Positions 19,301 to 29,522 of a stretch of DNA of 64,000 bases are shown here, in pieces. A program made the translations under genes and the position numbers. Origin of the DNA: Saccharomycodes ludwigii (Eukaryota; Ascomycota; Saccharomycetes; Saccharomycodales; Saccharomycodaceae); the NCBI RefSeq assembly GCF_020623625.1, contig NC_060205.1, forward strand, positions 117,501 to 181,500, in the 5' to 3' direction. The notes under the pieces were generated by a model. It was given only the letters and a program-made list of their open reading frames with translations, had not been told where the DNA came from and made no database searches. Every line of letters begins with the position of its first letter. Position 1 is the first letter of the stretch.

Positions 19301-22300
19301 TGATCCATTAAATATCTTGGGGGTTGAGGATTTAAGTTTTGTTTTCCAGTTTCTTTTCCATCCATTGTTGACTAGTCAATTGACCTACGAACAGGAATCG
19401 CAATTATTAAGAAAAGGTGATTTTGTCCATGCTGATTTAAGAGATATGGATTTAACAAGGCCGCCAATCATATTTTATCAACAAGCTAGCGAGATTGAAA
19501 GTTTAGACGCTAGTAATAACGGTAATATTTTTCTTCCATTGGATTTTATTGACACCGCTATTAATTTATCAAGTTTGAGAATGGTTAATATCAGAGCGTC
19601 GAAATTCCCAAGTAACATTACTGAAGCTAACAAATTGGTTACTTTGGAGTTATGTAGAAATTTTATAAAAAAATTACCACCAAATATTTCTCAACTAGAA
19701 AATTTAACAATTTTAAATTTACAGTCAAATAAATTGGATAGGTTGCCAGCCGGATTTGCGCAATTACAACATCTACAGTTATTAGACTTGAGCTCCAACA
19801 GATTTACCTTTTATCCCGAAGTTATTAACAAATGCCTTAACTTATTACAAATCGACTTGTCATATAACAAAATACAAACTATTCCAAAGAGTATAAATAA
19901 CTTAAAGAAGGTTGCTAAAATGAACATTTCCAATAACTATTTGAAAGTAATTGATGATTTTTCTGGAATGGATAATTTGAGAACTTTGAACGCAAGGTAT
20001 AATAAAATTACTGCCATAAAATGCAATTCGCCATCACTTCAAAATTTGTATTTGACTGGCAATAGGATCAGCCAATTTATAGATTTCTTACCGAATTTAA
20101 GAACTTTAGAATTACAAAAAAATCCACTAACGGTTCTACGTTGTCACGTTGACGATATCCCATTAAATCTAACCACTCTATGTTTGAACAAAGCTAATTT
20201 ATCTTCTGTTCCATCACTAATTTGGCAAAGATTTAAGAGCTTAAAGAAATTGGAATTAAATGAAAATAATTTAACATATTTACCGGATGAATTGTCAACT
20301 TTATCAAAATTGTTGTACTTAAGTGCCAATAGAAACAAATTGGAGAACATTCCGGAAAGCTTAACGAGGTTGAAAAATTTGAAAAGTTTAGATTTGCATT
20401 CAAATAATATCAGTGAACTTTGTAAGGGATTTCCCAATTTGGAATTAACAACGTTGAATTTATCTTCAAACATGCTACATAGCTGGCAATCTAATTTAAC
20501 TGGACTAATCAATGACTTTGTAACCAATGGCGGAGTTAGCAGATCTCCTCTGGCTAAAAGCTTAATGTTTTTAAGCTTGGCTGATAATAGATTGAACAAT
20601 TCTGCTTGGAGCTGGTTGAATATATTTTGCAATTTGAAAAGTTTGAACTTGTCGTATAACCAATTAAGCGAATTGAATACTTCAACGTTGTGCAACTTAA
20701 CTGAGTTATATCTATCTGGTAATATGCTTACTACTCTATCCAGCGACACTATTTCTAATGCATTGAGGAACTTAAAAGTTTTAATGGTCAACAATAATAA
20801 ATTGTTGACTTTACCTGCAGAGATTTCAAAATTGCAACAGCTATCTGTCTTTGATGTTGGTGATAATCAATTAAAGTATAATGTTTCTAATTATAAATAT
20901 GATTGGAACTGGATAAACAATAAGGAGTTGAAGTATTTGAACTTTAGTGGTAATAAAAGATTTGAAATCAATAGTACTGTGATTAACGGATATGATTATT
21001 CCGATTTAACCAATTTGAGACAACTACGTGTTTTAGGGTTGATGGATGTAACTTTGAAAACGTCCAAAGTTCCTGACGAACAGTTCAATTTGCGTTTAAG
21101 AACTACAGAATCAACTATTAATGGTATGCCATACGGTGTTGCTGATACCATAGGCACAAGAGACTACGTGACTTCTAGAGATGTTACATTCGAAAGGTTC
21201 AGAGGTAAGCCTGATGAGGCGTTGATATGTTTATACGATGGTAAGAATGAGATTCCAAATAGTAATAATAAGATTCCTAAAGTTATCAGAGATATTTACG
21301 ATAAACTATTGATTAGAATGTTGGAAAAGTACGGTGATAAGGAAGATAGTTCTATAAAGAAGGCTTTACGACATAGTTTCCTACAGCTTAACAAAGAAAT
21401 TAATGTTTTGGTTCATAATAACGAGAGTTTGAAATCTAAAGATGGTAATGAAGTGGCAACAGGTATCAACAACAACACCAGATTGTCTGCGAAAGATAAT
21501 ATGTATGCAGATGCAGAAGATTCTACGTTAACCGTCACTGACCTTTCCAGTGGATCCACTGCCACAGTTGTTTATATTAAAGGTGGTGTGATATACACTG
21601 CCGGGATAGGTGATTCTATGGCTATTTTGACCAAAAATAATGGAGATCATTTAGTTTTAACTAATGAACATGTTCCTAATAATGAAATTGAATATAATAG
21701 GCTTAGAATTTCTGGAGGTTATGTTAATAACAATAAAGTTGATGGGGTATCTGAAGTTAGCAGAGCTGTTGGCTTTTTCCATTTATTGCCCCACATTCAT
21801 GCTTCTCCAGATGTTTCTAAAGTCAAAATCACTCAATCTGACAAGATGTTGATTATTGCGACAAAGAAATTATGGAAGTTCATTGATTACGAGACTGCAT
21901 GCGATATTGCCCGTGCTAATAAATTGCAACCGATGTTGGCTGCTGCCAAAATGAAAGATTATGCAATTTCTTATGGTTGTACTGATATCATCACCGTTAT
22001 TTGTTTGACTCTAGATAAAGATCACGGCGGTTCGAATTTATCGCAATTTTCTTTAAATAGAGATGATTTAATAAACGCTAGATTCAATTCTTTTGAAGAT
22101 ACATCTTTAAGAAGATTGCAACCGGAAATCCAACCGCCAACAGGGAATGTAGCGATAGTTTTCACGGATATTAAAAATTCGACTGCGTTATGGGAATCTT
22201 TCCCCTACGCCATGAGAAGTGCGATCAAAACACATAATTCTATTATGCGTAGACAATTGAGGATTTTTGGTGGTTATGAAGTGAAAACTGAGGGGGATGC

Positions 22301-23246
22301 TTTTATGGTTGCCTTCCCCACCCCAATCAGTGCATTAGTTTGGTGTTTAAGTGTGCAACTGAAATTGTTGGAGGCAGCTTGGCCAGAAGAGATCACTAGT
22401 ACTCAGGATGGTTGCGAAATCACTAATCATATTGGGCATAGAATTTATTATGGGTTAAGTGTTAGAATGGGTATACATTGGGGTAGACCTGTTCCAGAAA
22501 TGGATGTTGTGACACAACGAATGGATTACTTAGGACCGGTGGTCAATAAGGCGGCGAGAGTATCAGGTATTGCTGATGGCGGTGAAATTACACTGAGCTC
22601 TGATTTTGTTGTTGAATTTCAAAAAATTATGAAGTTACATGGTAAATTTGTCCTTTCTGATCAAGGTAACAAAGAGTCTACCATGAAAGAAGTTTATGGT
22701 GATGAATTTGTCGGTGAAGTCATGGAAAAAGAAATTCAGATGCTTGATGATATTGGTTGGGAGTTTAGAGAATTGGGAGAACAGAAATTGAAAGGGTTAG
22801 AAAGTAAAGAATTTATCACGTTGGTTTACCCAAAAATATTGGTTGATAGATTTAATTTTGGTTCTGTTGAAAATGCGTCATCGTTTTTCGCAAAGAAAAC
22901 TTTATTTAGTTTTAGGCAAGTTACCATGCGTTTAGAAAATATCATTACTGCTATTAATGGGTGCACCGCTGATCTGCAGGACAAAGACCAAACATCATTG
23001 ATCAAATTTCCGGAGTCTGTACAAAAGAGTATTTTCAAGCAGGAGGAAGAAGCAGATATGATTATATTTTTCGATCATTTGGTTACCAGATTAGAAGCAT
23101 TGGTTGTTACTTTATCATTAAGGCAAAAAGTTGAAGGTGAGTTGAAAAATAATGCAAATAGGAATCAAGAGAATAAGTCTGTGTATGAATTGCTTGACAC
23201 TTTGTGTGAAATGGCAAAGGCTAATAGGAAGGGACAAAGGGAATGA
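16302..23246 (+). CDS. CYR1: Adenylate cyclase, Ras-responsive
   Basis: Makes cAMP from ATP for the Ras/PKA nutrient pathway; a peripheral membrane enzyme. The 2314 residues (S. cerevisiae 2026) begin with about 900 disordered residues rich in Asn/Ser, including a His tract near 660-672. A Ras-associating domain follows at about 920-1005 ([20 protein letters not shown]). About 20 leucine-rich repeats run from about 1090 to 1580 ([18 protein letters not shown] and similar). A PP2C-like domain lies at about 1605-1900 ([20 protein letters not shown] ... [10 protein letters not shown]). The class III cyclase domain is at about 1945-2110: [20 protein letters not shown] with the metal-binding Asp, [19 protein letters not shown] with the second Asp, and [22 protein letters not shown]-terminal region of about 170 residues is where CAP binding is expected. 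It is convergent with SYS1, as YJL005W is with YJL004C. Confidence 0.97.
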   Translation: MFNNINSNTSKGNEDRKLTAFKSNNSNITKTSTTNSEDTGLTNTHSFHRPFGNNTGKFANDPVPPLNKPVEPVFHNDLNHKKSSEYNATTKAPTSHVTNEVPKQQQQQPKHTKHKKKLGGFNLKKIGSSTTSLLLGNTNILHSLDTINNNYNINDNNIPTTITTTANNNNNNNNNDAISSGERKIKSNYKFGKHSNPTTSKNTATVNNNNYASDNEIDDSQSVYSNLSNSGNSIRRKMSSLVGGHVAHNHDNDDRISSRHHSTATSTVSNGNNYNNPISTHNSNSHGSSDHTAPTDRKKSGLAPLTKTHSFFGLFSHNDHHNNNDNDKSYITSTNTNKDNKKNVLKQRSQRQQQQIGNTAVNTSHHNATKKPSITNNSASKTHDGPLHSKNKAENVIMPVKSNLIKRTDTLRKPSRNISTKNITDTISPPSVSSSNMQNNNISNKNSDTLSLPEHDKGRNENDNKILDRQMPNATSAANDNTTGSILSYDSYNIDNKINSNNRTSTLFEGPTPLMKNVSATSRRNSDLSLKGIDNTITNIDEASSIVSHPTLQKAKTNWQAPQSWDIYNPEEEEGGITLNRKHIRKIPKHTNSSQDNSNDDVNKVSDNNNPNSSVKSTVIADKSSDNKGLDNLNIKKVSTDTVNPSSASPYIDNGHQNDKHQHQHHHHHHHHHHNNNDNTTENNDHIATKKEENLGGATNTVIINDNEDRIIPDKNIYEKFEDLSPFSSACPQDINPVNHKDNHHENTGPSPKNTTKNRDIELEEPLQKFHKIYTKPSTDYNNNRDNYSESDYYYNEDDICSDEDEIITRPLYSTSSKDSFLSTNADKLQDISSVYTTPNHTTINDKNTDVGTSSNSITNSVAANISSTLNLSKIHSNATKNMSTVNKGNPIFLVDKDEEIECFNYEKYYNDFSEVNLSRKFAIRIFNLSDGTFATLSAFLTSSVQELIPILKKKFNVSSSGVYQISLRIGKLSKVLRPHSKPISIQLRLLLLSGYKKFSDPLNILGVEDLSFVFQFLFHPLLTSQLTYEQESQLLRKGDFVHADLRDMDLTRPPIIFYQQASEIESLDASNNGNIFLPLDFIDTAINLSSLRMVNIRASKFPSNITEANKLVTLELCRNFIKKLPPNISQLENLTILNLQSNKLDRLPAGFAQLQHLQLLDLSSNRFTFYPEVINKCLNLLQIDLSYNKIQTIPKSINNLKKVAKMNISNNYLKVIDDFSGMDNLRTLNARYNKITAIKCNSPSLQNLYLTGNRISQFIDFLPNLRTLELQKNPLTVLRCHVDDIPLNLTTLCLNKANLSSVPSLIWQRFKSLKKLELNENNLTYLPDELSTLSKLLYLSANRNKLENIPESLTRLKNLKSLDLHSNNISELCKGFPNLELTTLNLSSNMLHSWQSNLTGLINDFVTNGGVSRSPLAKSLMFLSLADNRLNNSAWSWLNIFCNLKSLNLSYNQLSELNTSTLCNLTELYLSGNMLTTLSSDTISNALRNLKVLMVNNNKLLTLPAEISKLQQLSVFDVGDNQLKYNVSNYKYDWNWINNKELKYLNFSGNKRFEINSTVINGYDYSDLTNLRQLRVLGLMDVTLKTSKVPDEQFNLRLRTTESTINGMPYGVADTIGTRDYVTSRDVTFERFRGKPDEALICLYDGKNEIPNSNNKIPKVIRDIYDKLLIRMLEKYGDKEDSSIKKALRHSFLQLNKEINVLVHNNESLKSKDGNEVATGINNNTRLSAKDNMYADAEDSTLTVTDLSSGSTATVVYIKGGVIYTAGIGDSMAILTKNNGDHLVLTNEHVPNNEIEYNRLRISGGYVNNNKVDGVSEVSRAVGFFHLLPHIHASPDVSKVKITQSDKMLIIATKKLWKFIDYETACDIARANKLQPMLAAAKMKDYAISYGCTDIITVICLTLDKDHGGSNLSQFSLNRDDLINARFNSFEDTSLRRLQPEIQPPTGNVAIVFTDIKNSTALWESFPYAMRSAIKTHNSIMRRQLRIFGGYEVKTEGDAFMVAFPTPISALVWCLSVQLKLLEAAWPEEITSTQDGCEITNHIGHRIYYGLSVRMGIHWGRPVPEMDVVTQRMDYLGPVVNKAARVSGIADGGEITLSSDFVVEFQKIMKLHGKFVLSDQGNKESTMKEVYGDEFVGEVMEKEIQMLDDIGWEFRELGEQKLKGLESKEFITLVYPKILVDRFNFGSVENASSFFAKKTLFSFRQVTMRLENIITAINGCTADLQDKDQTSLIKFPESVQKSIFKQEEEADMIIFFDHLVTRLEALVVTLSLRQKVEGELKNNANRNQENKSVYELLDTLCEMAKANRKGQRE

Positions 23247-23264
23247 AATGAACTTTATTAATTA

Positions 23265-23298
<34 letters not shown>

Positions 23299-23626
23299 TG
23301 CTCCTCTTTTTATTTTTATTCAGGAATTAGGGAGTATAATAAATAAATGTTTATGTTTAACTTATGGGATTATTTGTACATTTTTCTTTATATATATATA
23401 TATATATACATATATATATACATATATAATTTTTTATATATTTTAGGCACATTTACAAACATTCATATATATATATATATACGAATATATAAGCTGGTAT
23501 TTTATTTATTTGAAAACACAAAAAAAGGTTTTATAAATTTTCATTTTATACAAGCCTAGTCTAAATCTGGCCAAATGTAATCTCCCATATAATAGATATA
23601 AAGCGCTACAACATACCGATTATATA
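23247..23626. other. CYR1-SYS1 convergent spacer
   Basis: 380 bases with the trailers of two convergent genes. It holds an ATT trinucleotide array (about 23267-23298) and TA/TATACA dinucleotide arrays (about 23390-23428 and 23466-23482), which could serve as yeast efficiency elements for 3' ends on both strands. No gene is seen. Confidence 0.55.
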
Positions 23627-24235
23627 TTATTGTGCTTCTAGATCCTTTAATTCGATTGATTCATTGGCAACAGTTGTCGTTATGGTATCATTAATATTAC
23701 TAGTAGTAATATGATCGGTGGTTCCTTCAACTAAATCTTCAAAAAAAGTATCCCGTAGCTCTTTCCACCTGCTCATCCAGGTACCTAGAAAGATCAAAAT
23801 CATGGAACTTAATATTTGAACGAGAAACCATGAAAAACGTGGAAATTTGCCTGTATGAAACAAAACTATAAGGAAATTGATAGCATGAATGGTGATTGCA
23901 AAATCCCATGCCAATTTACTCCTGCCTACGATAACAGTTAAAAAGAACACACAAATCAATGAATCTAATAACCACAGAGCTGTAATAGTGACTCCCCATG
24001 AATTGTTAAATTCAACGACCTCCCAATTAAATAACCAATTCAGTAGTTCGAGGGGGTGGCCTGATAGTTTAGAAGATATATAAAAAAGTATGCTTGCGGT
24101 TAAATAATAAAATATCTGTAATAGTACGATTTGTAATGCAATTTTAGATGGTGATAACGAATCTTGTTTGAATATTTCTGATGGTTTCAATTCTTGAGGT
24201 AACCTCAAATATCTTCTTATAGATATCAATACCAT
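23627..24235 (-). CDS. SYS1: Golgi membrane protein Sys1
   Basis: Integral Golgi protein that recruits the Arf-like GTPase Arl3 (ARFRP1) and so golgin-mediated tethering. The 202 residues match S. cerevisiae Sys1 (203). The sequence shows four hydrophobic segments: IALQIVLLQIFYYLTASILF, ITALWLLDSLICVFFLTVIV, FAITIHAINFLIVLF and FLVQILSSMILIFLGTWM. The family hallmark is a Trp/Phe-rich stretch ending FPRFSWFLVQ, and the MSRWKEL turn follows. The C-terminal tail is acidic and Thr-rich. It lies convergent with CYR1, reproducing YJL005W-YJL004C. The start is the first ATG. Confidence 0.92.
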   Translation of the reverse strand: MVLISIRRYLRLPQELKPSEIFKQDSLSPSKIALQIVLLQIFYYLTASILFYISSKLSGHPLELLNWLFNWEVVEFNNSWGVTITALWLLDSLICVFFLTVIVGRSKLAWDFAITIHAINFLIVLFHTGKFPRFSWFLVQILSSMILIFLGTWMSRWKELRDTFFEDLVEGTTDHITTSNINDTITTTVANESIELKDLEAQ

Positions 24236-24334
24236 TATTCTTTTATATTTCTTTTATTTTCCTTGCCTTTATTATTTGATCCAATTTTTCCTTCTTTTTT
24301 ATACTAAATAAAAATACAAGTATATAACAAAGAA

Positions 24335-24381
<47 letters not shown>

Positions 24382-24685
24382 TAATAATAATAATTGGTTA
24401 TATTTATTATATTTGTTTAATGGAATTGAACGGACATCGGAAAAATAAATTTGTGGGATTTGTATGGTTCGGTATAGCTCGGTATAGTTAGGTATAGTTC
24501 GGTATTTTCTGATCATGTGATCAATAAATAGATAAATAAAAATGGCTGGCCATTTGCAAATGTTCTACAATGCAAATTGAGGTCATCTCATAACTAAGAG
24601 AAAAATCCACCGAGGAAATTTTAACGAGCAAAAAAAAAATCAATCATTTCATTTTTCACATATATACAAGAATAATCTAATAATA
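24236..24685. promoter_or_regulatory. Divergent promoter, SYS1 and the 188-residue gene
   Basis: 450 bases. It has an AAT trinucleotide array (about 24336-24393), a CGGACATCGGAAA element at 24431-24443, then a 10-bp tandem repeat at 24461-24510. TGATCATGTGATCA at 24509-24522 is nearly palindromic. Confidence 0.6.
24461..24510. repeat. 10-bp tandem repeat, GGTATAGTTC-like units
   Basis: Units at 24471-24480, 24481-24490 and 24491-24500 read GGTATAGCTC, GGTATAGTTA and GGTATAGTTC, with diverged flanking copies TGTATGGTTC (24461-24470) and GGTATTTTCT (24501-24510). The period is one helical turn, so a bound factor would sit on one DNA face. It lies in the middle of a divergent promoter. Confidence 0.85.
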
Positions 24686-25252
24686 ATGCCGGAAAGAACA
24701 AAAGGAATCCATAAAAACAGCAACAAAAATGATAATAAAATAAAAAAATCCCAAAGAGCTATCAACAAGCACCTTACCAGTGTGATTAATAATAAAGTTA
24801 TAAAAAGTACCAACGCTCAACTAAATATAGATACTAATGCACCAACAAAATTACATGATACTGCTGCTAACACCCCTATAGAGCTTAGTTTGCAGGACCT
24901 ACTAATGAGCAAAGAAAAACTTTTGGTAATGTATAAAAATAAACTACAAGAATTGTTAACTAATTTAAACAACACACATGATAACGATGCTTCTAATATA
25001 TTAAAAATTGAATTGGACTTTACCAGATTGAAGTGGGAGATGCTTAGAAATCTAATATCACCAGAAAAGACAATGGAAACTCAAGTCCATTTATTTAATT
25101 ATGATAATAAAGATTCATCGGATAACGAGTACTTAGACCCTCAGGAAGCTATCAAGTATTTTAAAAAAAAAATTGATGAACACAAGTCACCTCCACAAAA
25201 ACATTTAAAATTGCAGCATGAAGAAGTTGACGAAAAATATAAGGAGGGTTGA
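24686..25252 (+). CDS. Hypothetical 188-residue basic/helical protein
   Basis: I do not recognise this protein. The first 45 residues are basic and Asn/Lys-rich (MPERTKGIHKNSNKNDNKIK). Residues about 68-130 look like one or two amphipathic helices (LSLQDLLMSKEKLLVMYKNK; NILKIELDFTRLKWEMLRNL). The tail is acidic then basic, with DPQEAIKYFKKKIDEHKS. The ATG has purines at -3 to -1, and the codon pattern resembles the neighbours, so a real gene is likely. S. cerevisiae has COX16 (YJL003W) in this place and orientation beside SYS1, but this sequence lacks the Cox16 membrane helix and does not match it. It may be a nuclear or nucleolar small protein; that is a guess from composition. Confidence 0.65.
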   Translation: MPERTKGIHKNSNKNDNKIKKSQRAINKHLTSVINNKVIKSTNAQLNIDTNAPTKLHDTAANTPIELSLQDLLMSKEKLLVMYKNKLQELLTNLNNTHDNDASNILKIELDFTRLKWEMLRNLISPEKTMETQVHLFNYDNKDSSDNEYLDPQEAIKYFKKKIDEHKSPPQKHLKLQHEEVDEKYKEG

Positions 25253-25413
25253 CTTTATAGGATATTTTATCTTAGTTCGAAATGCTATATTTCCCAAAAA
25301 AAAAAAAAAAAAAAAAGATAGGATAGAATAGGATACTCAAAAATTTCTTATTATTTGTATATACATCTAAAGCTATACAGAAAAAATAAATAACCTAAGA
25401 GGTAATATATACA

Positions 25414-28281
25414 TTAGTTATTACTGATCGATCTTGATTTAGCTTTCATTCTTTCGATTCTAGCTTTTAATTGTTCAGTAACTTCAGCAGCTCTTTTCCA
25501 TGATTCGTCCGTAACAAATGAATTTAGAGAAGTTACTGAATTTAAACCTAAAGAATTATTAGTATTTGTGTTATTAGACATACTTCTCCCATTGCTGAGA
25601 CTTGTCCTACTACCAATACTTTTAATGTCAACATGTACCGGTGAACTACCCAACTCGTTAATGCTGGCATTATTATGTTTGCTTGTAATATTACTAAACG
25701 CACTACTACTCCTATTGTTGCTACTATCACTATTACTAAACACATGACTATTGTTATTTATTTTTAGTAGGTTGACTTTGCTATTTAAATCTTCACTGGA
25801 AAAACTAGAAGCTCTTGAACTCCTTCCGTTTTGTTTATCGTTGGTGTTATTTTTGCTATTTAACAAAATGATTTGATTCTCCAAATCTGTGATCTTCAAA
25901 GTGGATTCAGTCAACTGGTTTTCCAAGGTTTTGATTCTATTTGTCTGTGATTTATAATCTTTAGTTACTTGGTCACATTTTTCAATTTTCTGTTCCAATT
26001 GATCTTTCAAGTTTTTATTCTCTAATTCCAAAGCATCAATTTTCCTTTGATACTTTGATTTTTCCAACTTCCAGGTATTTTGTGCAGTTGAGGGTGCTAG
26101 AGATGATTGAGTGGCTTGTCTTTTCTTTATTGAACCAAATATATGTTCAGAATCAGTAATCTTGGTGCTAGAGTTATCAATACCTTTATCACTATTATTA
26201 TTAATATCACTTAATAACAATGGTTTTTTGGTTTCATCTACTGAATGAATATTAGTACCATTACTAGTGTCAGCATTACCACTATTTTCGACGATTAAAT
26301 CATTTTTCACAGGAGAAGCGTTTCTTTTTAAGGGTAAAACCGATCTTATTTTATTATTTTTAATGTTACGGATACTATTATTATTATTATTATTATTATT
26401 AACATCCTCCGCACCGGCAATAGTATTTCCGAAATCTTCCATGCCATCATAAAATTCTTTAATTTTTTTATATTTCAACTTATCTAATTTGGTTATAAAT
26501 TCATCCAATTCATCTTCTATTGTAGTTTCTCCTGTATTATATTGAAACAATCTCATTACTGTAGCAATACATTGAAAACCTGCGTTTCTAATAGGGCCTT
26601 GTGACTCATTACATATCTTTATTAACAAAGGCATTAAATCATTCAATTTATTCTTGATTACTTTATAATCTGATGGATATAAATTCATCAATCGAGTAAA
26701 CAATTTGGTGGTTTCTAATCTAACCTGTAACAGCTTCTTTGGGGAAAGAAACATAATGATGTCATCAATAACCATTTTCAATCCTCGATCCTTACTGTTA
26801 CGGCCACCATATTTTATAATTATTAGAATGCATTCTACCAAACTTTTATTCACAGAAGGCTTTTTTTCCTTTAATCTTTCAATTAGTGGGACTAAATAAT
26901 TAACGTTATTATTATTATAATATTGAGAGAACCCTTGGGAGCGTAAACAATCAACCATTTTGGTGAAAATATCTGCGGCTAGTTGGATTACTTGTAAATT
27001 AGCATCCTTGCTTATTAGATGAATCAAAGAATTGAATAATACAGAATAATCTTCATTGGAGGAATCTAATTTTTTAATATTGTTCTTAACGAAAAAGTTG
27101 TCTAGCTCAGTTAGCGCTTCCACCCTATCTTTCCATTTAGAGCTATTTATTCGTGTGTCAAAATCTTCAAAGTTGAAAAGTTGGCATAGTTTTGTTGATG
27201 TATAGATTTCAAAAGGATCTAATTGAGCGTTATTATTACTACTACTATCAATCTTATTATCAATATTGCTATGTATCATCATCATAGTATCACCATCTTC
27301 ATCCACGTTATCATTCTTATTTTTTTGTTGCAACATTAATTGTTGTTTTTCTCTTTCTTCTATTTCTTCCCTTTCTTTAATAAGCTGCCACTCATATCTT
27401 TTTTGAGTAACAACATTTGTGGTATCCTCGGCTTTAGTGAACATTTGTTTTAAAATTTTCTGTTGAATGGGTTTTAAATTGTTAATCACCGTCTCATACA
27501 AAATATCCTTTTGAGTCAAACATTGATATATTACAACAATAATCTGAAAAATTAGATCTCGGACTTTTTTATCAGCATTGTTAGATAATTTGGGTAATAT
27601 CTGCATTAAGTTAATAAATGAAATGTTATTTGATGGTAGATCACGAAATGTTTCCAAAATCTCGTATAAACAACTACAATAACCTTGTAAAATTTTGGGT
27701 TTTTTAACTATTGATGTGTCTGCTAAAAAATTATTTGTTATGAAGTCAACTGTAGAAGTCGTATTACCATCGAATTGTACAAATTTTAAAATACATTTCA
27801 TTGAATTTTCCCTAGTTGTGTGCCTGGTGGAAACGACGCCTTTTATAATTAAAGGTTCTAAAACTTGACTTTTCATTGTATCCAATTTTTTAACATATGA
27901 AGGGGAGGATTGATAAGCTGACAAGGAGATATGACTGAATGGATTAACGATTAGACAATCTATAAGATTGAGATACTCCAGAAGCGATTGGGTAGCTTTA
28001 TCCAAGGCAACAACGTTTGCTTCATTTAAAAAATTAGTAAAATCATAGCATTGGTCTGTATTGAAATTATGAATATATTCGTTTAATAACTGAATATTAT
28101 TATTATTATTATTATTATTATTGTTGTTATTTATTTTTTTTTGTTGATTTAGAAATTCATTGGCTAACTCCTCATAACCGTTTAACCTTGCTTTCCATAA
28201 TTTATGGGATAATTTTTGGGCCAAGGTTAATGTAGAAATATCTACATCGTTAATATCATTGTTATGGTTGTTTGTGTTCAT
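25414..28281 (-). CDS. STU2: Microtubule polymerase, XMAP215/TOG family
   Basis: Promotes microtubule plus-end growth and acts at spindle poles and kinetochores. The 955 residues (S. cerevisiae 888) contain two TOG arrays of HEAT repeats, about 15-290 (LAQKLSHKLWKARLNGYEEL at the first helix) and about 375-640 (INSSKWKDRVEALTELDNFF starts the second). A basic/Ser-rich linker with KKRQATQSSLAPSTA follows. A coiled coil spans about 735-830 (YQRKIDALELENKNLKDQLE) and serves for dimerisation. The C-terminal helix, ESWKRAAEVTEQLKARIERM, is the segment that binds partner proteins in yeast. A long Asn run near residue 60 and another near 625 are lineage expansions. It is divergent from thioredoxin; in S. 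cerevisiae STU2 (YLR045C) lies two genes from TRX1 (YLR043C). Confidence 0.95.
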   Translation of the reverse strand: MNTNNHNNDINDVDISTLTLAQKLSHKLWKARLNGYEELANEFLNQQKKINNNNNNNNNNNNIQLLNEYIHNFNTDQCYDFTNFLNEANVVALDKATQSLLEYLNLIDCLIVNPFSHISLSAYQSSPSYVKKLDTMKSQVLEPLIIKGVVSTRHTTRENSMKCILKFVQFDGNTTSTVDFITNNFLADTSIVKKPKILQGYCSCLYEILETFRDLPSNNISFINLMQILPKLSNNADKKVRDLIFQIIVVIYQCLTQKDILYETVINNLKPIQQKILKQMFTKAEDTTNVVTQKRYEWQLIKEREEIEEREKQQLMLQQKNKNDNVDEDGDTMMMIHSNIDNKIDSSSNNNAQLDPFEIYTSTKLCQLFNFEDFDTRINSSKWKDRVEALTELDNFFVKNNIKKLDSSNEDYSVLFNSLIHLISKDANLQVIQLAADIFTKMVDCLRSQGFSQYYNNNNVNYLVPLIERLKEKKPSVNKSLVECILIIIKYGGRNSKDRGLKMVIDDIIMFLSPKKLLQVRLETTKLFTRLMNLYPSDYKVIKNKLNDLMPLLIKICNESQGPIRNAGFQCIATVMRLFQYNTGETTIEDELDEFITKLDKLKYKKIKEFYDGMEDFGNTIAGAEDVNNNNNNNNSIRNIKNNKIRSVLPLKRNASPVKNDLIVENSGNADTSNGTNIHSVDETKKPLLLSDINNNSDKGIDNSSTKITDSEHIFGSIKKRQATQSSLAPSTAQNTWKLEKSKYQRKIDALELENKNLKDQLEQKIEKCDQVTKDYKSQTNRIKTLENQLTESTLKITDLENQIILLNSKNNTNDKQNGRSSRASSFSSEDLNSKVNLLKINNNSHVFSNSDSSNNRSSSAFSNITSKHNNASINELGSSPVHVDIKSIGSRTSLSNGRSMSNNTNTNNSLGLNSVTSLNSFVTDESWKRAAEVTEQLKARIERMKAKSRSISNN

Positions 28282-28943
28282 GTTGGTTGATGCTTTTGTT
28301 TGTATATGAGATTAATTTATACATCTAGATGTGTTTTGATGTATTCTGTTATTAAAAAAAAAAAAAAACACAAAAAGAATGGAACAGAGACTAATTATTA
28401 TCATTATTTTTTTCTTTGATGATTGACAAAGAAGTGGAAAATAGAAAACAGTGTGAGATGGAATGAGATCCGAGAAGTGGATTGTATTTATGGAAAACAG
28501 ATATATCGGATTCGGATAAAGAAGAGAGAAGAGCAGCTCAGATCGGTGTATAAGGCTTATTTGAATTAAAAAAAAAAAAGACAAAAAAAAAAAGACAAAA
28601 AAATGGTTCTAGAACATGCGAAGTGGGGGGGCCATTTCCATATTTTCCCCTTTCGAAGCAATCTGGAAATAGCTGACTTGCTTAGTAATATTGCGTAATG
28701 TACCCGGACAGATAAACACAATATATAATTGAAATCAAATCAATCTGCCCAAATAAACCAAAAAATAAAGAATAAAAAATAAAATAAAATAAAATAAAAG
28801 TGAAAATAAAAAATTTATATAAATAGCCCTACAAAACACAAAGAAAGTAATTAAAAAATAATTAAAAAAAAAAAGGGGAACTTAAAAACATAATCAATTC
28901 CACATACTTGTTTAATTTATCTTTATTTGGTTATTCTTATCCA
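28282..28943. promoter_or_regulatory. STU2-thioredoxin divergent promoter
   Basis: 662 bases. TCGGA-type motifs occur as GATCCGAG near 28467-28474 and ATCGGATTCGGAT at 28505-28517. A Reb1-like TACCCGG is at about 28701-28707. A TATA box precedes the thioredoxin gene. An AAAAT/AATAAAAT array is at about 28765-28800. The region also includes the last upstream in-frame bases before the first thioredoxin ATG. Confidence 0.6.
28816..28823 (+). promoter_or_regulatory. TATA box of the thioredoxin gene
   Basis: TATATAAA, a full match to the yeast TATAWAWR consensus, 128 bases before the first in-frame ATG (28944) and 260 before the conserved one (29076). With the usual 40-120 base distance to yeast start sites, transcripts could begin before 28944. 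Confidence 0.6.
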
Positions 28944-29075
28944 ATGGATTATACTTTGATTATTACTACCACTTTAATTTTTTTACTCATTAAGCTTTCT
29001 TTTCCCAATAAATCAAAAGATTATAACAACCAAAACACTTATAACCCACAAAACAACAACAATAACAACAACAAA

Positions 29076-29387
29076 ATGGTCTCCGCTATCTCTTCTGCTG
29101 AACAATTCTCCAAAGCTATCAATGCCGATAAATTAGTCGTTGTCGACTTTTTTGCCACTTGGTGTGGTCCTTGTAAGATGATTGCTCCAATGATTGAAAA
29201 ATTTGCTCAAGAATACACTCAAGCTGATTTCTACAAAGTCGATGTTGATGAATTAGCCGAAGTCGCTGCAAGGGCTGAAGTCTCTGCTATGCCAACTTTT
29301 GTCTTTTATAAAAATGGTAAAGAAGTTACTAGAGTCGTTGGTGCCAACCCAGCAGCTGTTAAATCTACCGTTGCTTCCAACATTTAG
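29076..29387 (+). CDS. TRX1: Cytosolic thioredoxin (possible longer membrane-anchored form)
   Basis: Small disulfide reductase that passes electrons from thioredoxin reductase to ribonucleotide reductase, peroxiredoxins and PAPS reductase. The 103-residue core starts MVSAISSAEQFSKAINADKL and has the active site WCGPCKM in VVVDFFATWCGPCKMIAPMI, the cis-proline loop SAMPTFVFYKNG and the C-terminal VVGANPAAVKSTVASNI. It is closest to S. cerevisiae Trx1/Trx2, not mitochondrial Trx3. I chose 29076 because of family length and strong context (ACAAAATGG). An in-frame ATG at 28944 in weaker context would add 44 residues with a hydrophobic stretch (DYTLIITTTLIFLLIKLSF) and an Asn-rich linker. The gene sits beside SER2 (as TRX2 does) and STU2 (near TRX1), so it represents the unduplicated ancestor of both. 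Confidence 0.94.
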   Translation: MVSAISSAEQFSKAINADKLVVVDFFATWCGPCKMIAPMIEKFAQEYTQADFYKVDVDELAEVAARAEVSAMPTFVFYKNGKEVTRVVGANPAAVKSTVASNI

Positions 29388-29522
29388 ATATTGATATATA
29401 TATATATATATACATATATGTGTGTATGACTTTATAAACATAAATTCTTTATCTTTTTTTTAACTATCAACAATATAAAAAAAAAAATACAATACAATTT
29501 AGTGGAATAGTATAATTTTTTA

